Source of the DNA: Pseudomonadales bacterium
GTDB taxonomy: Bacteria; Pseudomonadota; Gammaproteobacteria; Pseudomonadales; Azotimanducaceae
Reading direction: 5' to 3'
Assembly (NCBI GenBank): GCA_016763855.1
Contig: JAESSY010000194.1
Location: 1-64,000, forward strand
DNA length: 64,000 bases
A program made the position numbers and the translations under genes. Shown piece after piece: positions 37,315 through 47,913 of this stretch; position 1 is the stretch's first letter, and each line of letters opens with the position of its first letter. The notes beneath the pieces were generated by a model. It searched no databases. It was not told the DNA's origin and worked only from the letters and a program-made list of their open reading frames with translations.

Positions 37315-39261
37315 ATGAAAATGACTCGTTTCTCTTTAACCCTTACCTGTCTTTCGGTATTGTTGATGAGCTGTGGCGGCGCGGACGAAGCGTTAGAGCC
37401 AATTGAAGTCATAGACAACACACAGGAGGTTAACGAGTACTACGCTTCTAAACCAGACTTCTTCAGTTTTAAAACACTAGCGGATTTACCCACTAATCTG
37501 GAATGGCAAAATGGGAGCCATTTAGCAGATATTGGATCTGACAAGGCAGTAAAGGGTGGGACAATCTATTCTCGCTTGCAAGATTTTCCGCGAACACTTC
37601 GAGTTGTTGGGCCAGATTCAAACGGTTCCTTCAGGCCTTATATCTTAGACTACACATCTTTGAGTCTCGCCGGCAGACATCCTGATGAATTTGAGTTTTA
37701 TCCCGGACTTGCTGAAAGCTGGGCAGTGGACGAAGAAAACAAGACGGTTTATGTCAAGTTAAACCCAGAAGCAAGCTGGTCCGATGATGTCCCTGTCACC
37801 AGTGACGATTTTATGTTTATGTTCTTCTTTAACCAGTCTAGCTATATCGTAGCGCCCTGGTACAACAATTGGTTTGGTACTCAGTACCTTAATATTACAA
37901 AGTTTGACCAACATACTTTCTCGATTACGATTCCCGACGCAAAACCCGATATGGATAACAGAGTACTGTCTCTTGGACCCAAACCTCAACATTTCTACAA
38001 GGAACTAGGTGATGATTATGTTGATCGTTACCAATGGAGATTTCAGCCCACCACAGGTCCTTACGTCATAAAAGAGAAAGATATTAAGAAAGGCATATCA
38101 ATCGCACTGACGCGAAAGAAAGATTGGTGGGCGAAAGACAATAAGTTCTGGCGCAATCGATACAATATGGACAAGATCCATCTATCAGTCATTCGCGATA
38201 CCCCAAAGGTTTTTGAGACCTTTAAACGGGGAGAAATTGACCAGTTTGGCCTCAATCTGGCGGAATATTGGTATGACAAATTGCCTAATGATGACAAAGA
38301 TGTCGCCGCAGGTTATATCCATAAATCAGTTTTCTATAATCAGCACCCTCGACCCACCTTTGGTTTGTGGATCAACTCATCCAGACCATTGCTTGACAAC
38401 AATGACATCAGACTGGGCATTCACCGTGCAACGAACTGGCAGTTAGTTATCGATAAGTTCTTCCGGGGTGATTACAACAGAATGCAAACATCCTCTGACG
38501 GGTATGGTGAATTTTCCCATCAAACCCTAACTAGCCGTCTTTATGATATCGATAAAGCATTGAGCTACTTTGCCAAAGCAGGATTTACAGAACGCGGTCC
38601 CGATGGCATTTTAGTCAATACTGAAGGCACTCGGCTCAGCTTTACACTCTCATCTGGTTATGAGGCTTACAAAGATGTCTTTACCATCTTAAAGGAAGAG
38701 GCGGCAAAAGCAGGTTTAGATTTTCGAATCGAAGTCTTGGATGGCACGTCTGGTTGGAAAAAAGTCCAGGAAAAACAGCACGACATACATTTTTTAGCCC
38801 TAGGGGTCGGTCTCGAACTATATCCACGATTCTGGGAAACCTATCACTCTGACAATGCTTATGATGACGCTTTTATGGAAGATGGCTCTGTCAATCCCGA
38901 TCGAAAAGTCAGAGTTCAATCCAATAATATGGAAATGATGGCATCCTTTGAAATGGACAAAATGATTGATCAATATCGTAATTCCGGTGACAAGGCAGAA
39001 ATGATTAATCTAGCCCATCGTATGACTGAATTGCATCATGAGTACGGCTCATTTGTACCTGCATTCTATCAACCATTTTACCGAACCGGCCATTGGCGAT
39101 GGATAAAGTATCCTGATGGCTTTAACAATAAGCATTCCAATAATGCCACTCAACACTATGTCCATTGGATTGACACAAAACTAAGAGAAGAAACCCTTGC
39201 GGCACGTAAAGCAGGTGAAACCTTTGAGCCCGAAATTAATGTTTACGATCAGTTTAAGTAG
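37315..39261 (+). CDS. yejA: Peptide ABC transporter substrate-binding lipoprotein, YejA type
   Basis: Lipobox LLMSC; SBP_bac_5 family: GLAESWAVDEENKTVYVKLNPEASWSDDVPVTSDDFMFMF. Confidence 0.9.
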   Translation: MKMTRFSLTLTCLSVLLMSCGGADEALEPIEVIDNTQEVNEYYASKPDFFSFKTLADLPTNLEWQNGSHLADIGSDKAVKGGTIYSRLQDFPRTLRVVGPDSNGSFRPYILDYTSLSLAGRHPDEFEFYPGLAESWAVDEENKTVYVKLNPEASWSDDVPVTSDDFMFMFFFNQSSYIVAPWYNNWFGTQYLNITKFDQHTFSITIPDAKPDMDNRVLSLGPKPQHFYKELGDDYVDRYQWRFQPTTGPYVIKEKDIKKGISIALTRKKDWWAKDNKFWRNRYNMDKIHLSVIRDTPKVFETFKRGEIDQFGLNLAEYWYDKLPNDDKDVAAGYIHKSVFYNQHPRPTFGLWINSSRPLLDNNDIRLGIHRATNWQLVIDKFFRGDYNRMQTSSDGYGEFSHQTLTSRLYDIDKALSYFAKAGFTERGPDGILVNTEGTRLSFTLSSGYEAYKDVFTILKEEAAKAGLDFRIEVLDGTSGWKKVQEKQHDIHFLALGVGLELYPRFWETYHSDNAYDDAFMEDGSVNPDRKVRVQSNNMEMMASFEMDKMIDQYRNSGDKAEMINLAHRMTELHHEYGSFVPAFYQPFYRTGHWRWIKYPDGFNNKHSNNATQHYVHWIDTKLREETLAARKAGETFEPEINVYDQFK

Positions 39262-39270
39262 GATCAAGAA

Positions 39271-40248
39271 ATGAGCGAGATCCTCCTCGAGGTAAATAAT
39301 CTCATCACGGAGTTTGAAACTGACGAAGGTCGGGTTCGGGCAATCAGTGATGTCAGCTTATCGGTAAACGAAGGAGAAACACTCGGCATCGTCGGTGAAT
39401 CCGGTTGCGGAAAAAGCGTCACGGCACTATCTATCATGCGCTTACTACCACAACCTATGGGTCAAATTGTCGGTGGCAGAATTGCTTTTGGAGGGCAAGA
39501 TTTAACACAAGTACCGATTACCAAAATGCAAAAAATACGTGGTGACCAAATCAGCATGGTGTTTCAGGAACCTATGACAGCATTAAACCCTGTACACACC
39601 ATTGGCAAGCAACTAACAGAAGTACTATTGTTGCATAAGGACATCTCCGCTCAGGAAGCCATACGCCAATCAGTCGCGATTCTCGACAGAGTGGGCATTC
39701 CATCCCCAGACATTCGTATGACCGAGTATCCACATCAGCTATCCGGTGGTATGCGGCAACGTGTTGTCATCGCTATTGCGCTGGCTTGCAAGCCTAAGCT
39801 CTTGATTGCTGATGAGCCCACAACGGCTCTAGACGTTACAATTCAAGCTCAAATATTAGAACTGATTAAGGAACTACAAGCCGAAATGGGCATGTCTGTT
39901 CTGTTAATTACCCATGATTTGGGTGTCATCGCAGAAACATGTGAACAAGTTGTCGTCATGTATGCGGGGAAGGTCGCCGAGAAAGGCAGTGTCTTTGACA
40001 TTTTTGACAGACCATCTCATCCCTATACACAAGGCCTCCTAGCTTCAATTCCTACTTTAGAAACAGAGCCTAAATCAAAGCTCAATACCATTGAAGGTAT
40101 GGTGCCGAGTTTGATGGATTTACCGGAGGGTTGTCGATTTGAAAACCGTTGTCCTCACCGTAAAGATGATTGCACAAACAGCCCTCCTCCCATTGAAAAA
40201 GTAAGTGAAAGCCATGAAGTGAGCTGCTTCAGGTGGAATGAACTATGA
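39271..40248 (+). CDS. Oligopeptide ABC transporter ATP-binding protein, DppD/OppD type
   Basis: GESGCGKSVTALSIM, LSGGMRQRVVIAIALACKPKLLIADEPTTALDVTIQ, C-terminal oligo_HPY motif. Confidence 0.94.
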   Translation: MSEILLEVNNLITEFETDEGRVRAISDVSLSVNEGETLGIVGESGCGKSVTALSIMRLLPQPMGQIVGGRIAFGGQDLTQVPITKMQKIRGDQISMVFQEPMTALNPVHTIGKQLTEVLLLHKDISAQEAIRQSVAILDRVGIPSPDIRMTEYPHQLSGGMRQRVVIAIALACKPKLLIADEPTTALDVTIQAQILELIKELQAEMGMSVLLITHDLGVIAETCEQVVVMYAGKVAEKGSVFDIFDRPSHPYTQGLLASIPTLETEPKSKLNTIEGMVPSLMDLPEGCRFENRCPHRKDDCTNSPPPIEKVSESHEVSCFRWNEL

Positions 40249-41240
40249 TCGATCAAAACAGCCCTCCAATTCTGGAAGTCAACAATCTGAAAATGCACTT
40301 TCCCGTCAAAGAAGGGATTCTGCTTAGGGCGAGTAAATTCAACAAAGCAGTTGATGGCGTATCATTCCATATTCAACCAGGAGAAACCTTAGGTTTAGTC
40401 GGAGAATCAGGCTGCGGTAAATCTACTTTAGGTCGCTGTATAGCACGTCTTTATGAGCCTACTGAAGGCAATATAAAATTTGAAGGAAACAATATTAGCC
40501 AACTGAAAGGCCGAGCTTTACTCCCTTACAGAAAACATATTCAAATGATCTTTCAAGACCCGATGGAATCTCTCAATTCAAGGCATACCGTTGGGGATAT
40601 TCTGGAAGAGCCTTTTATTATTCAGAATATTGGAGATAGAGCTTCGAGACAGAAACGTGTAATGGAATTACTGGAAATTGTCGGTCTACCCGCAAGGTCA
40701 ATCAGCCGCTACCCTTTTGAATTTTCGGGTGGGCAAAGACAGCGTATTTGTGTTGCCAGGGCAATTGCACTTAATCCAAAATTGATTATTTGTGACGAAC
40801 CTGTCTCAGCACTCGATGTCTCTATCCAATCTCAGATACTGAATTTGCTCAATGATCTTCAGAAAGAATTTAATCTATCCTATCTGTTCATTGCTCACGA
40901 TCTCGCGGTGGTAAAACACATTTCAGACAGGATAGCGATTATGTATCTTGGCAAGATTGTTGAGTCGGGTCTTGGGCAAGAAATTTATCATAATCCCCAA
41001 CATCCCTACACAAAGTCTCTAATGTCAGCCATACCCGTTCCTGATCCCCACCATAAATCCGAAAGACAGCTGATTACGGGAGACGTTCCTTCCGCAATCA
41101 ACCCTCCAGCCGGATGCGCCTTTCACCCTCGATGCCCTGTGGTTCAGGACAAATGCAAACAAAAAGCGCCAACATTACGCGAAGTGCCTAGCAAGGAAGG
41201 GGACGCTCACGAAGCTTCCTGTCTTTTGCTTGAGGACTAA
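40245..41240 (+). CDS. Oligopeptide ABC transporter ATP-binding protein, DppF/OppF type
   Basis: GESGCGKSTLGRCI, FSGGQRQRICVARAIALNPKLIICDEPVSALDVSIQ. Confidence 0.94.
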   Translation: MIDQNSPPILEVNNLKMHFPVKEGILLRASKFNKAVDGVSFHIQPGETLGLVGESGCGKSTLGRCIARLYEPTEGNIKFEGNNISQLKGRALLPYRKHIQMIFQDPMESLNSRHTVGDILEEPFIIQNIGDRASRQKRVMELLEIVGLPARSISRYPFEFSGGQRQRICVARAIALNPKLIICDEPVSALDVSIQSQILNLLNDLQKEFNLSYLFIAHDLAVVKHISDRIAIMYLGKIVESGLGQEIYHNPQHPYTKSLMSAIPVPDPHHKSERQLITGDVPSAINPPAGCAFHPRCPVVQDKCKQKAPTLREVPSKEGDAHEASCLLLED

Positions 41241-41277
41241 GACTCAAATTAGTTAACCTAGAAACAGCCGCGAGGAT

Positions 41278-41958
41278 TTAGACAGGAGAGAAGGACAAAA
41301 AAGGATTGATCATTCGCAAAATTGGGCCAACCAGTCGAATTGGCGCTTCAACTACTGACAAACAAATGCATTCATCATCTATAGTCGCCACGGGGCTATG
41401 TACATCCCCAGGCTCGCGAATAATAAAGTCTCCCTCATTATAGGTGCCATCAAGGTCTGAAAAAGAACCATAAAGCACGACAGTCACTTCCAAACCACGG
41501 TGATCATGTTTAGGGGTTTTACCACCAGCGGAAATTTTGTGTAGGGCCAGTTCGTACTTGTTTTCTCCAATAGGAATCTTCGCAACCTTTAACGAACGCG
41601 TCAGAAAGTTGAATTGAGGTTCGGCAATTATATTGCTCATAAAAGCTGGGAGCTTTTTCATATCCTCATTAATTATCGGAATGGTTTCTGCCTGATCTGA
41701 AATTTCTGCTGAGTTGAGAGATAAGAGCACTTTTTCTAGCGCATTTTCGGGCATTTTTTCAGGCCCAACACTGGAAAGAAGGTCGCCCCCAATCTCCGAC
41801 AGTGCAATATCTTGAGCACGGCATTTGTCGCAAAAGTGTAGATGTGCAGTAACAGAAACACAGAGTGCCGGACTTAAACTTCCCGCTGCGTAGTCAAGCA
41901 GCAAATCAGCTTCAGGGTGCAATTGTACTTCAGGGCGTAGTTGTACTGTCATGCTCAA
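41278..41958 (-). CDS. chrR: ChrR-type cupin anti-sigma factor
   Basis: Zinc-type ASD H-x3-C-x2-C (HLHFCDKCRA) plus cupin (KTPKHDHRGLEVTVVLYGSF...REPGDVHSPVA). Confidence 0.88.
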   Translation of the reverse strand: MSMTVQLRPEVQLHPEADLLLDYAAGSLSPALCVSVTAHLHFCDKCRAQDIALSEIGGDLLSSVGPEKMPENALEKVLLSLNSAEISDQAETIPIINEDMKKLPAFMSNIIAEPQFNFLTRSLKVAKIPIGENKYELALHKISAGGKTPKHDHRGLEVTVVLYGSFSDLDGTYNEGDFIIREPGDVHSPVATIDDECICLSVVEAPIRLVGPILRMINPFLSFSPV

Positions 41959-42542
41959 CTCTCGACTCTGACATCTAAGGATTCTAGTTGTATATTCATC
42001 TTTTTCAGTGCCAATCTAATTCTTGACTTAACGGTCCCAAGGGGTAAAGCCAGCTCTTCTGCGACTTCACTATGGGTTTTACCCTCATAATAAATTTTCG
42101 TAATCACCTCCAGTTGTTCCACCGGTAAGACTTGAAGGTTTTCCCGGACCGTAGTTTGATTGCGTTTCTGGATGAGTGACGAATGAGCAGGGTTCTCATC
42201 GACCAAGTCATACAAGTCTTCTGCTTTCAAATCTTTCTTAATCCTCGCCTCTCGCCTAAACCAGTCAATACGACAGTTTCGGGCTATGGTGTATATCCAA
42301 GTACTCGCAGAAGATTTCTTTTCATCAAAACTCCCTGCTTTCCGCCATACCTTAATCATGGCTTCTTGGGCTAATTCTTCCGCCTGCTCGTAACCGAAGG
42401 GTGCCCCTTTCATCAAAAAGCCTTTAATCAAGGGTGCAAAGTGCCCAAAGAGTTGCGAAAACGCCTCTTTATCCTGCACATTGCCAACTTTAGTTAGCAA
42501 TTCACTCCATTCATCTCGACTGGAATTTACCAGTGGGGTCAC
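41955..42542 (-). CDS. ECF sigma factor (RpoE/ECF11-like)
   Basis: EQAEELAQEAMIKVWRKAGSFDEKKSSASTWIYTIARNCRIDWFRRE; region 4 VAEELALPLGTVKSRIRLALKKM; overlaps chrR. Confidence 0.92.
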   Translation of the reverse strand: MTPLVNSSRDEWSELLTKVGNVQDKEAFSQLFGHFAPLIKGFLMKGAPFGYEQAEELAQEAMIKVWRKAGSFDEKKSSASTWIYTIARNCRIDWFRREARIKKDLKAEDLYDLVDENPAHSSLIQKRNQTTVRENLQVLPVEQLEVITKIYYEGKTHSEVAEELALPLGTVKSRIRLALKKMNIQLESLDVRVES

Positions 42543-42605
42543 CTAATAAGCTAAAATTATAAGATAGATGATACAGAGTCTGTAATTCTAATAGCAATGA
42601 ACAAA

Positions 42606-42632
42606 TATACGGGAATTGTAAGTATTGGATCA
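42606..42632 (-). promoter_or_regulatory. Candidate ECF11-type promoter TGATCC-N15-CGTATA upstream of the sigma gene
   Basis: Reverse strand reads TGATCCAATACTTACAATTCCCGTATA, 64 bp upstream of the ORF start. Confidence 0.5.
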
Positions 42633-42749
42633 TATTTAGAATATCTCAATCGATAAACGGCCAAACATGTCCTTTGTCTGTAAAACACAGAGGGTTTAAC
42701 CTATTCTTATCCTATCGACCTCATCGTTTTCAGCATCCAGAGAGAATAT

Positions 42750-43712
42750 ATGGCTTCTACCCATGCAATAAGCAATTTTGATCCAGCGCAGACACTCTGT
42801 CGTCAATTAAGAGCCAATATCGAGACTGTTATTAGAACAAACAACGAGGGCATCAATTGGTTGCTCACAGCCTTTTTAGCCGGAGGTCATGTACTTCTAG
42901 AAGATGTACCGGGAACCGGCAAAACAACGCTGGCGAAGTCTCTGGCAGGATCCATCGAAGCAAAATTTAGCAGAGTGCAGTTTACGCCGGATCTACTCCC
43001 TACAGACATTCTTGGGGTTTCCATATTTGACCAGAATACCCAGAACTTTAGCTTTCGTCAGGGCCCAATTTTCACGCAAATCCTACTTGCTGATGAGATT
43101 AATCGCGCTTCTCCTCGAACCCAATCTGCGCTTCTTGAGGCAATGGGTGAGGGCCAAGTGAGCGTGGACGGAAAACGTTTTGCGTTAGACCCTAACTTTT
43201 TCGTTGTTGCAACCCAAAACCCAGTTGAATTTCACGGCACATACCCCCTCCCCGAAGCACAGATGGACAGGTTTGCGATGCGCTTTGAATTAGGTTACGT
43301 CTCAGCTGACGATGAAATGGATATCCTCAACTCGCAGCAATTTAGTCATCCCTTAGATAGTCTATCGGCGTGCATGAATGAAGATGATGTGAGTTGTATG
43401 AGGATCGCAGCTCAGAATATCCGTATCACAGACGAATTAAAGCGATACATCGTAAGCATTGTGGCCGCTACACGTAATCACAAGGGCGTGCAAATGGGTG
43501 CAAGTCCAAGAGGCAGTATTATGCTGATGAAGTGCGCCCAATCTTTTGCGCTAATCGAAGGTAATGAATTTGTAACACCTGAACTCATTCAGGCCTTAGC
43601 TAAACCCGTCATCGCCCACCGCCTTGCATTGAATTCTGATTCACAATTTTCCGGTGGTGACGCTGAGCAGATCATGCACGAAATAGTTCAGAACACACCT
43701 GTTCCCGTCTGA
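42750..43712 (+). CDS. MoxR-family AAA+ ATPase
   Basis: GGHVLLEDVPGTGKTTLAKSLA, ILLADEINRASPRTQSALLEAMGEGQVSVDG. Confidence 0.95.
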   Translation: MASTHAISNFDPAQTLCRQLRANIETVIRTNNEGINWLLTAFLAGGHVLLEDVPGTGKTTLAKSLAGSIEAKFSRVQFTPDLLPTDILGVSIFDQNTQNFSFRQGPIFTQILLADEINRASPRTQSALLEAMGEGQVSVDGKRFALDPNFFVVATQNPVEFHGTYPLPEAQMDRFAMRFELGYVSADDEMDILNSQQFSHPLDSLSACMNEDDVSCMRIAAQNIRITDELKRYIVSIVAATRNHKGVQMGASPRGSIMLMKCAQSFALIEGNEFVTPELIQALAKPVIAHRLALNSDSQFSGGDAEQIMHEIVQNTPVPV

Positions 43713-45037
43713 TGTTTAAGAATTGGATTTATCCTGCCTATGCGCGTTTTTCAAAACCACGACGTACTCAAAAGCGTCGTGGCACAGATAGAGGTCGACT
43801 GATTCAGACCGGCGCTGTTCTTACAGCAATTCTCGGACTCAATACAGATGCGTCCTTAATCTATCAATTATTTGCCTTCCTTTTTTGCTTAACCCTTATC
43901 TCCCGTATTGGGTTAAAATTTCATCATCCTAAAATTTCTCTGACGCGAAATTTACCTTCCTATGCCACAGTAGGAGAAATTTTCGAGTACCAAATTTCCC
44001 TTACCAATATAGGGAATAAGTTAGAGTCTGACTTGCAAATCCGAGACAACCCTTTAGTAGTACCACCATCAAGAGAGCAATTCAAATCTCAAAAAGAGCC
44101 TTTTGAGGATTCCAGAAATGTCTATGACCGATTTATTGGTTTTCACCGCTTTATTTATTTGCAAAGAATCAATACCGGCATCGTCACAGATCAAAGCAAT
44201 GTCCCAGATATTTCTCGACATGCCACGATAGACACTACCATTAAAGCGATTCCTAAAAGACGAGGTATTGTTAGATTTACGAGCACCACAGTCCTACACC
44301 CGGACCCTCTTAATTTGAATCAAGGTATAACCCAAATCGATAACCCGGAATCCTTGATGATATTACCCAAACGATACAAAGTGCCTTCGTCCTTCAACCT
44401 CTCTGGGGGGAGGCATTTTCAGCCTGGGGGAATAAATGCAGCCTGGTCCATCGGCGAATCTGACGAATTTGTCTCACTTCGTGATTACCGCGATGGTGAT
44501 TCGATGAAGAAAATACATTGGGCGAGCACAGCCAAAAGAAACAAACCCGTTGTAAAAGAATATCAAGACGAATACTTTGTTCGTCAGGCACTTGTTCTGG
44601 ATACCAGCTCAGAAAATACCGATACACTCGAAGAAGCTATATCCCTCGCGGCCAGTTTTACACTCACATTAAATAAACCTGATTCTGTTCTTGATCTAAT
44701 CTATCTATCTGACAAACAAGAAATACTCACTTCTGGCCGTGGTACAGATTCTGTAAACAAACAATTGGAAGCGCTTGCCACATTATCCAGATCAAATCTC
44801 GGACTTGATCAATTGATAGATGCAACCCTAACTCATGCACGATTGGTCAGTGCCTACATACTCGTATTGTCAGACTGGACTAAAGAACATAAACGCTTAT
44901 TACAATGCTTAAACTCAGCGAAAATACCGATCATCACTTTTATCATTACCCATGATAAATCAAAATTTTTAAATGAAGATATAGATGCTCATATCATGGA
45001 AATAGGGGAAATTCAGGAATCGCTAAATGCTTTATGA
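43712..45037 (+). CDS. DUF58 domain protein
   Basis: GESDEFVSLRDYRDGDSMKKIHWASTAKRNKPVVKEYQDE. Confidence 0.93.
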   Translation: MFKNWIYPAYARFSKPRRTQKRRGTDRGRLIQTGAVLTAILGLNTDASLIYQLFAFLFCLTLISRIGLKFHHPKISLTRNLPSYATVGEIFEYQISLTNIGNKLESDLQIRDNPLVVPPSREQFKSQKEPFEDSRNVYDRFIGFHRFIYLQRINTGIVTDQSNVPDISRHATIDTTIKAIPKRRGIVRFTSTTVLHPDPLNLNQGITQIDNPESLMILPKRYKVPSSFNLSGGRHFQPGGINAAWSIGESDEFVSLRDYRDGDSMKKIHWASTAKRNKPVVKEYQDEYFVRQALVLDTSSENTDTLEEAISLAASFTLTLNKPDSVLDLIYLSDKQEILTSGRGTDSVNKQLEALATLSRSNLGLDQLIDATLTHARLVSAYILVLSDWTKEHKRLLQCLNSAKIPIITFIITHDKSKFLNEDIDAHIMEIGEIQESLNAL

Positions 45038-45055
45038 AGCCATTATAAATTTGTT

Positions 45056-47038
45056 ATGAATCTGCGATATATACAATTTTTTGCCCTCATTGGCTGGGGA
45101 ATTCAATCCGAGCTTCTGGCTTTTGCGATTCCAATAGCCATCATTTGGGAAGCCCAATTTCTTATTCGGCATCGATGGACATTAACGCAACAAGATTTTT
45201 ATCGCACTTCCGATCTTACCAGCGTCGCACTAATCGGTATGTTCATATTCCTTTATCTCAACCGCGCTGAATATCACTTTCTGATAACACTCATTAATTG
45301 GTTGCCTATTTTGATATTCCCGTTAGTGATTGTCATAGCCTACAGTACCACAGAACGTATGACGCTGGACGTCCTCTTCTACTCTTTAAGGCGACAAAAA
45401 CAAGAGATTATCCAACATTGGGATATGAACTACATCTTGTTTACTTTCTGCATTTTCTCTACCGCCACAAACAAACAAGACTATAGTTTCTACTTCCCCT
45501 TTAGTGCTCTCCTCATCACTTTGGCCTTGATGAGGATAAGATCAAAACGCTACAAATTGAGTGTCTGGATTCTGCTATTGGCGATTTCCTTTTTGGCTGC
45601 CTTTGGACTTCAAAAAGCCCAGCGAGAAAGTCATCTCGAGCTAAAGCAGAGAGCACAAATCTGGTTAACCAATTGGGTTCAACAGCGCAATAATCCGGCA
45701 AAATATCTATCAGCAATCGGAAGTGTCGGTCAACTCAAAGTATCGGACAAAATTTTGTTTCGCGTCCATTCCCCAAACAATGATCCCATTCCCTCTCTAC
45801 TGCAAGAAGCCAGTTACGATCACCCTAGTGGAAATGATTGGAGCGTCATGGATGCAAATTTTACAACTATTGATCACCTTGATGATTTTAAATGGCAGCT
45901 AACAAATGAAAAACAGGTGACAGATAAAGGGCAGTTTACAAATAAAAAGAAGGCAGAGCATCAGCTAGATATTTATCTTGAATTTTATAATGACACTGCA
46001 ATCGTCCCCCTGCCTTCAGGTACAACACTAATTGATGACTTACCCGCACTTGAGATCAGGCGAAATTACTATGGCACAATTCAGGCAAGAGGCTTAGTAC
46101 CCAGCCCACGATACAAAATACAACGCCAGGCGGGTCAAAATTTTAATGGCCCTCCCACAAAAATAGATACCTATGTTCCGACAAGATTCAGCCCGTTAAT
46201 CAGCGACATTATTGACGCGCACCAACTAAAATCTGACGAAGCAATAAACAGCCTGTTTCGCTATTTTAAAAATTTCAGATACAGCCTTTATCAAAACGAA
46301 GCTGCAAAAGAAAAACCAATCCAATACTTCCTTCAAACCAGTCAAGCAGGACACTGCGAGTATTTTGCCAGCAGCACTGTTTACTTATTACGAGGTATGG
46401 GAATACCAGCAAGATATGTCGTCGGTTATTCAGTACAGGAATATAGCGATTTACTAGACATGTATATTGTACGCCAAAGGCACGCCCATGCATGGGCTAT
46501 CGCCTATATCGATGACAAGTGGCAAGTTGTAGATACCACCCCAGGGATTTGGTTGGACGAAGAAGCGGCCCAAGGGTTTTTCGCGCAACCCCTTTTTGAT
46601 TTGATTGCCAACACCAGCTTTATGATTCAGATTTGGTGGAATGCTCAAAAAATTGAAGACTATGAAAATAGTCTCTACGGAATTGGGGCAATATTGAGCC
46701 TAATCTTATTGTGGAGAATTATGATCGGCGAAAAGGTCATTATTAAAAAGGAAGAGGAGGAAACCACATTTGGTAACAGTTTAAGTTTTGGTACCGACTC
46801 TCCCTTCTTTGGGCTAGAAGAACAACTCCAAAAGCGAGGATTCACCCGGGGCAAAGGAGAACTGCTTGAACCCTGGCTTTCACGGATAGGTTTCTCTCAC
46901 CTATTACGCTTGTTACCGAGACACAATATCTGGCGTTTTGATCCAGAGGGCTTATCTCCTGAACAACAAGCTTCTCTCGCAGAAGACGTAGCGCATGAAC
47001 TCGACAAGTTGAATGAAGACTTACCTAGAAATTCGTGA
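45056..47038 (+). CDS. Transglutaminase-like/DUF3488 (TgpA-type) membrane protein
   Basis: N-terminal TM helices; QAGHCEYFASSTVYLLRGMGIPARYVVGY...RQRHAHAWAIAYIDDKWQVVDTTP. Confidence 0.93.
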   Translation: MNLRYIQFFALIGWGIQSELLAFAIPIAIIWEAQFLIRHRWTLTQQDFYRTSDLTSVALIGMFIFLYLNRAEYHFLITLINWLPILIFPLVIVIAYSTTERMTLDVLFYSLRRQKQEIIQHWDMNYILFTFCIFSTATNKQDYSFYFPFSALLITLALMRIRSKRYKLSVWILLLAISFLAAFGLQKAQRESHLELKQRAQIWLTNWVQQRNNPAKYLSAIGSVGQLKVSDKILFRVHSPNNDPIPSLLQEASYDHPSGNDWSVMDANFTTIDHLDDFKWQLTNEKQVTDKGQFTNKKKAEHQLDIYLEFYNDTAIVPLPSGTTLIDDLPALEIRRNYYGTIQARGLVPSPRYKIQRQAGQNFNGPPTKIDTYVPTRFSPLISDIIDAHQLKSDEAINSLFRYFKNFRYSLYQNEAAKEKPIQYFLQTSQAGHCEYFASSTVYLLRGMGIPARYVVGYSVQEYSDLLDMYIVRQRHAHAWAIAYIDDKWQVVDTTPGIWLDEEAAQGFFAQPLFDLIANTSFMIQIWWNAQKIEDYENSLYGIGAILSLILLWRIMIGEKVIIKKEEEETTFGNSLSFGTDSPFFGLEEQLQKRGFTRGKGELLEPWLSRIGFSHLLRLLPRHNIWRFDPEGLSPEQQASLAEDVAHELDKLNEDLPRNS

Positions 47039-47169
47039 TATTCACAAGAATAGAGTCCATTCTTATTAAAGTGCGACGAGCAGCATTTCTGGTTCAATTG
47101 CCTACAGAATATGTGCTGAATGCGTATAATGCGCGACTAACTTAATGCTATATCTAATCGGGAGTAACT

Positions 47170-47778
47170 TTGAACATACAAAAGCGCATGTCCGAGATCA
47201 TTCATAGTGAAGCAGCTGCCATTCAAAATATTAAGGTCAACGACGATTTTGAGCGTGCTGTCAATTTGATGTTGAACTGTGAAGGAAAGATCATTACAAC
47301 CGGTATCGGTAAAGCCGGCTATATTGCCAATAAATTCGCCGCCACAATGGCTTCTACTGGCACACCGGCATTCTTTGTTCACCCAGCAGAAGCTGGACAC
47401 GGTGATATGGGAATGATCTCTGAACAGGATATTATCATTGCATTTTCGACTAGCGGAAAATCAATCGAGGTTTTGGAAATGCTAGAGAACGCTAGCCACC
47501 TCGGTGTAACCCATATTATCGGGATTACCTCTCACATTGATTCGCCACTACGAGATTACAGCAAAATTGTATTAGATATGGGTGAGGATATTGTAGAAGC
47601 CTGCCCACTCAAATTAGCGCCAAGCGCGAGCATCGCTGTTATGTTGGCCATTAGCGATGCGCTTGCACTAACCCTAATGGAGTTAAAAGGCATTACTAGT
47701 CATGATTATGGAATGCGCCATCACAAGGGTTATCTCGGTAGCATCACTCGCAAGCAACATAAGTATGACAATGAATGA
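47170..47778 (+). CDS. SIS-domain sugar-phosphate isomerase (KdsD/GutQ-like, no CBS domains)
   Basis: GKIITTGIGKAGYIANKFAATMASTGTPAFFVHPAEAGHGDMGMI; TTG start. Confidence 0.88.
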   Translation: MNIQKRMSEIIHSEAAAIQNIKVNDDFERAVNLMLNCEGKIITTGIGKAGYIANKFAATMASTGTPAFFVHPAEAGHGDMGMISEQDIIIAFSTSGKSIEVLEMLENASHLGVTHIIGITSHIDSPLRDYSKIVLDMGEDIVEACPLKLAPSASIAVMLAISDALALTLMELKGITSHDYGMRHHKGYLGSITRKQHKYDNE

Positions 47779-47913
47779 AACTTCTTCAGTATGAGCACTC
47801 TAAGTAATTTCTGCCTCTAAGATTAATGGTGCCAAGTTTTTCCAAATGACGATCTTAGCGCATTTACGATAAGCGACTGCATTACTCAATATTGTGACTA
47901 ACATAAGTATTAA

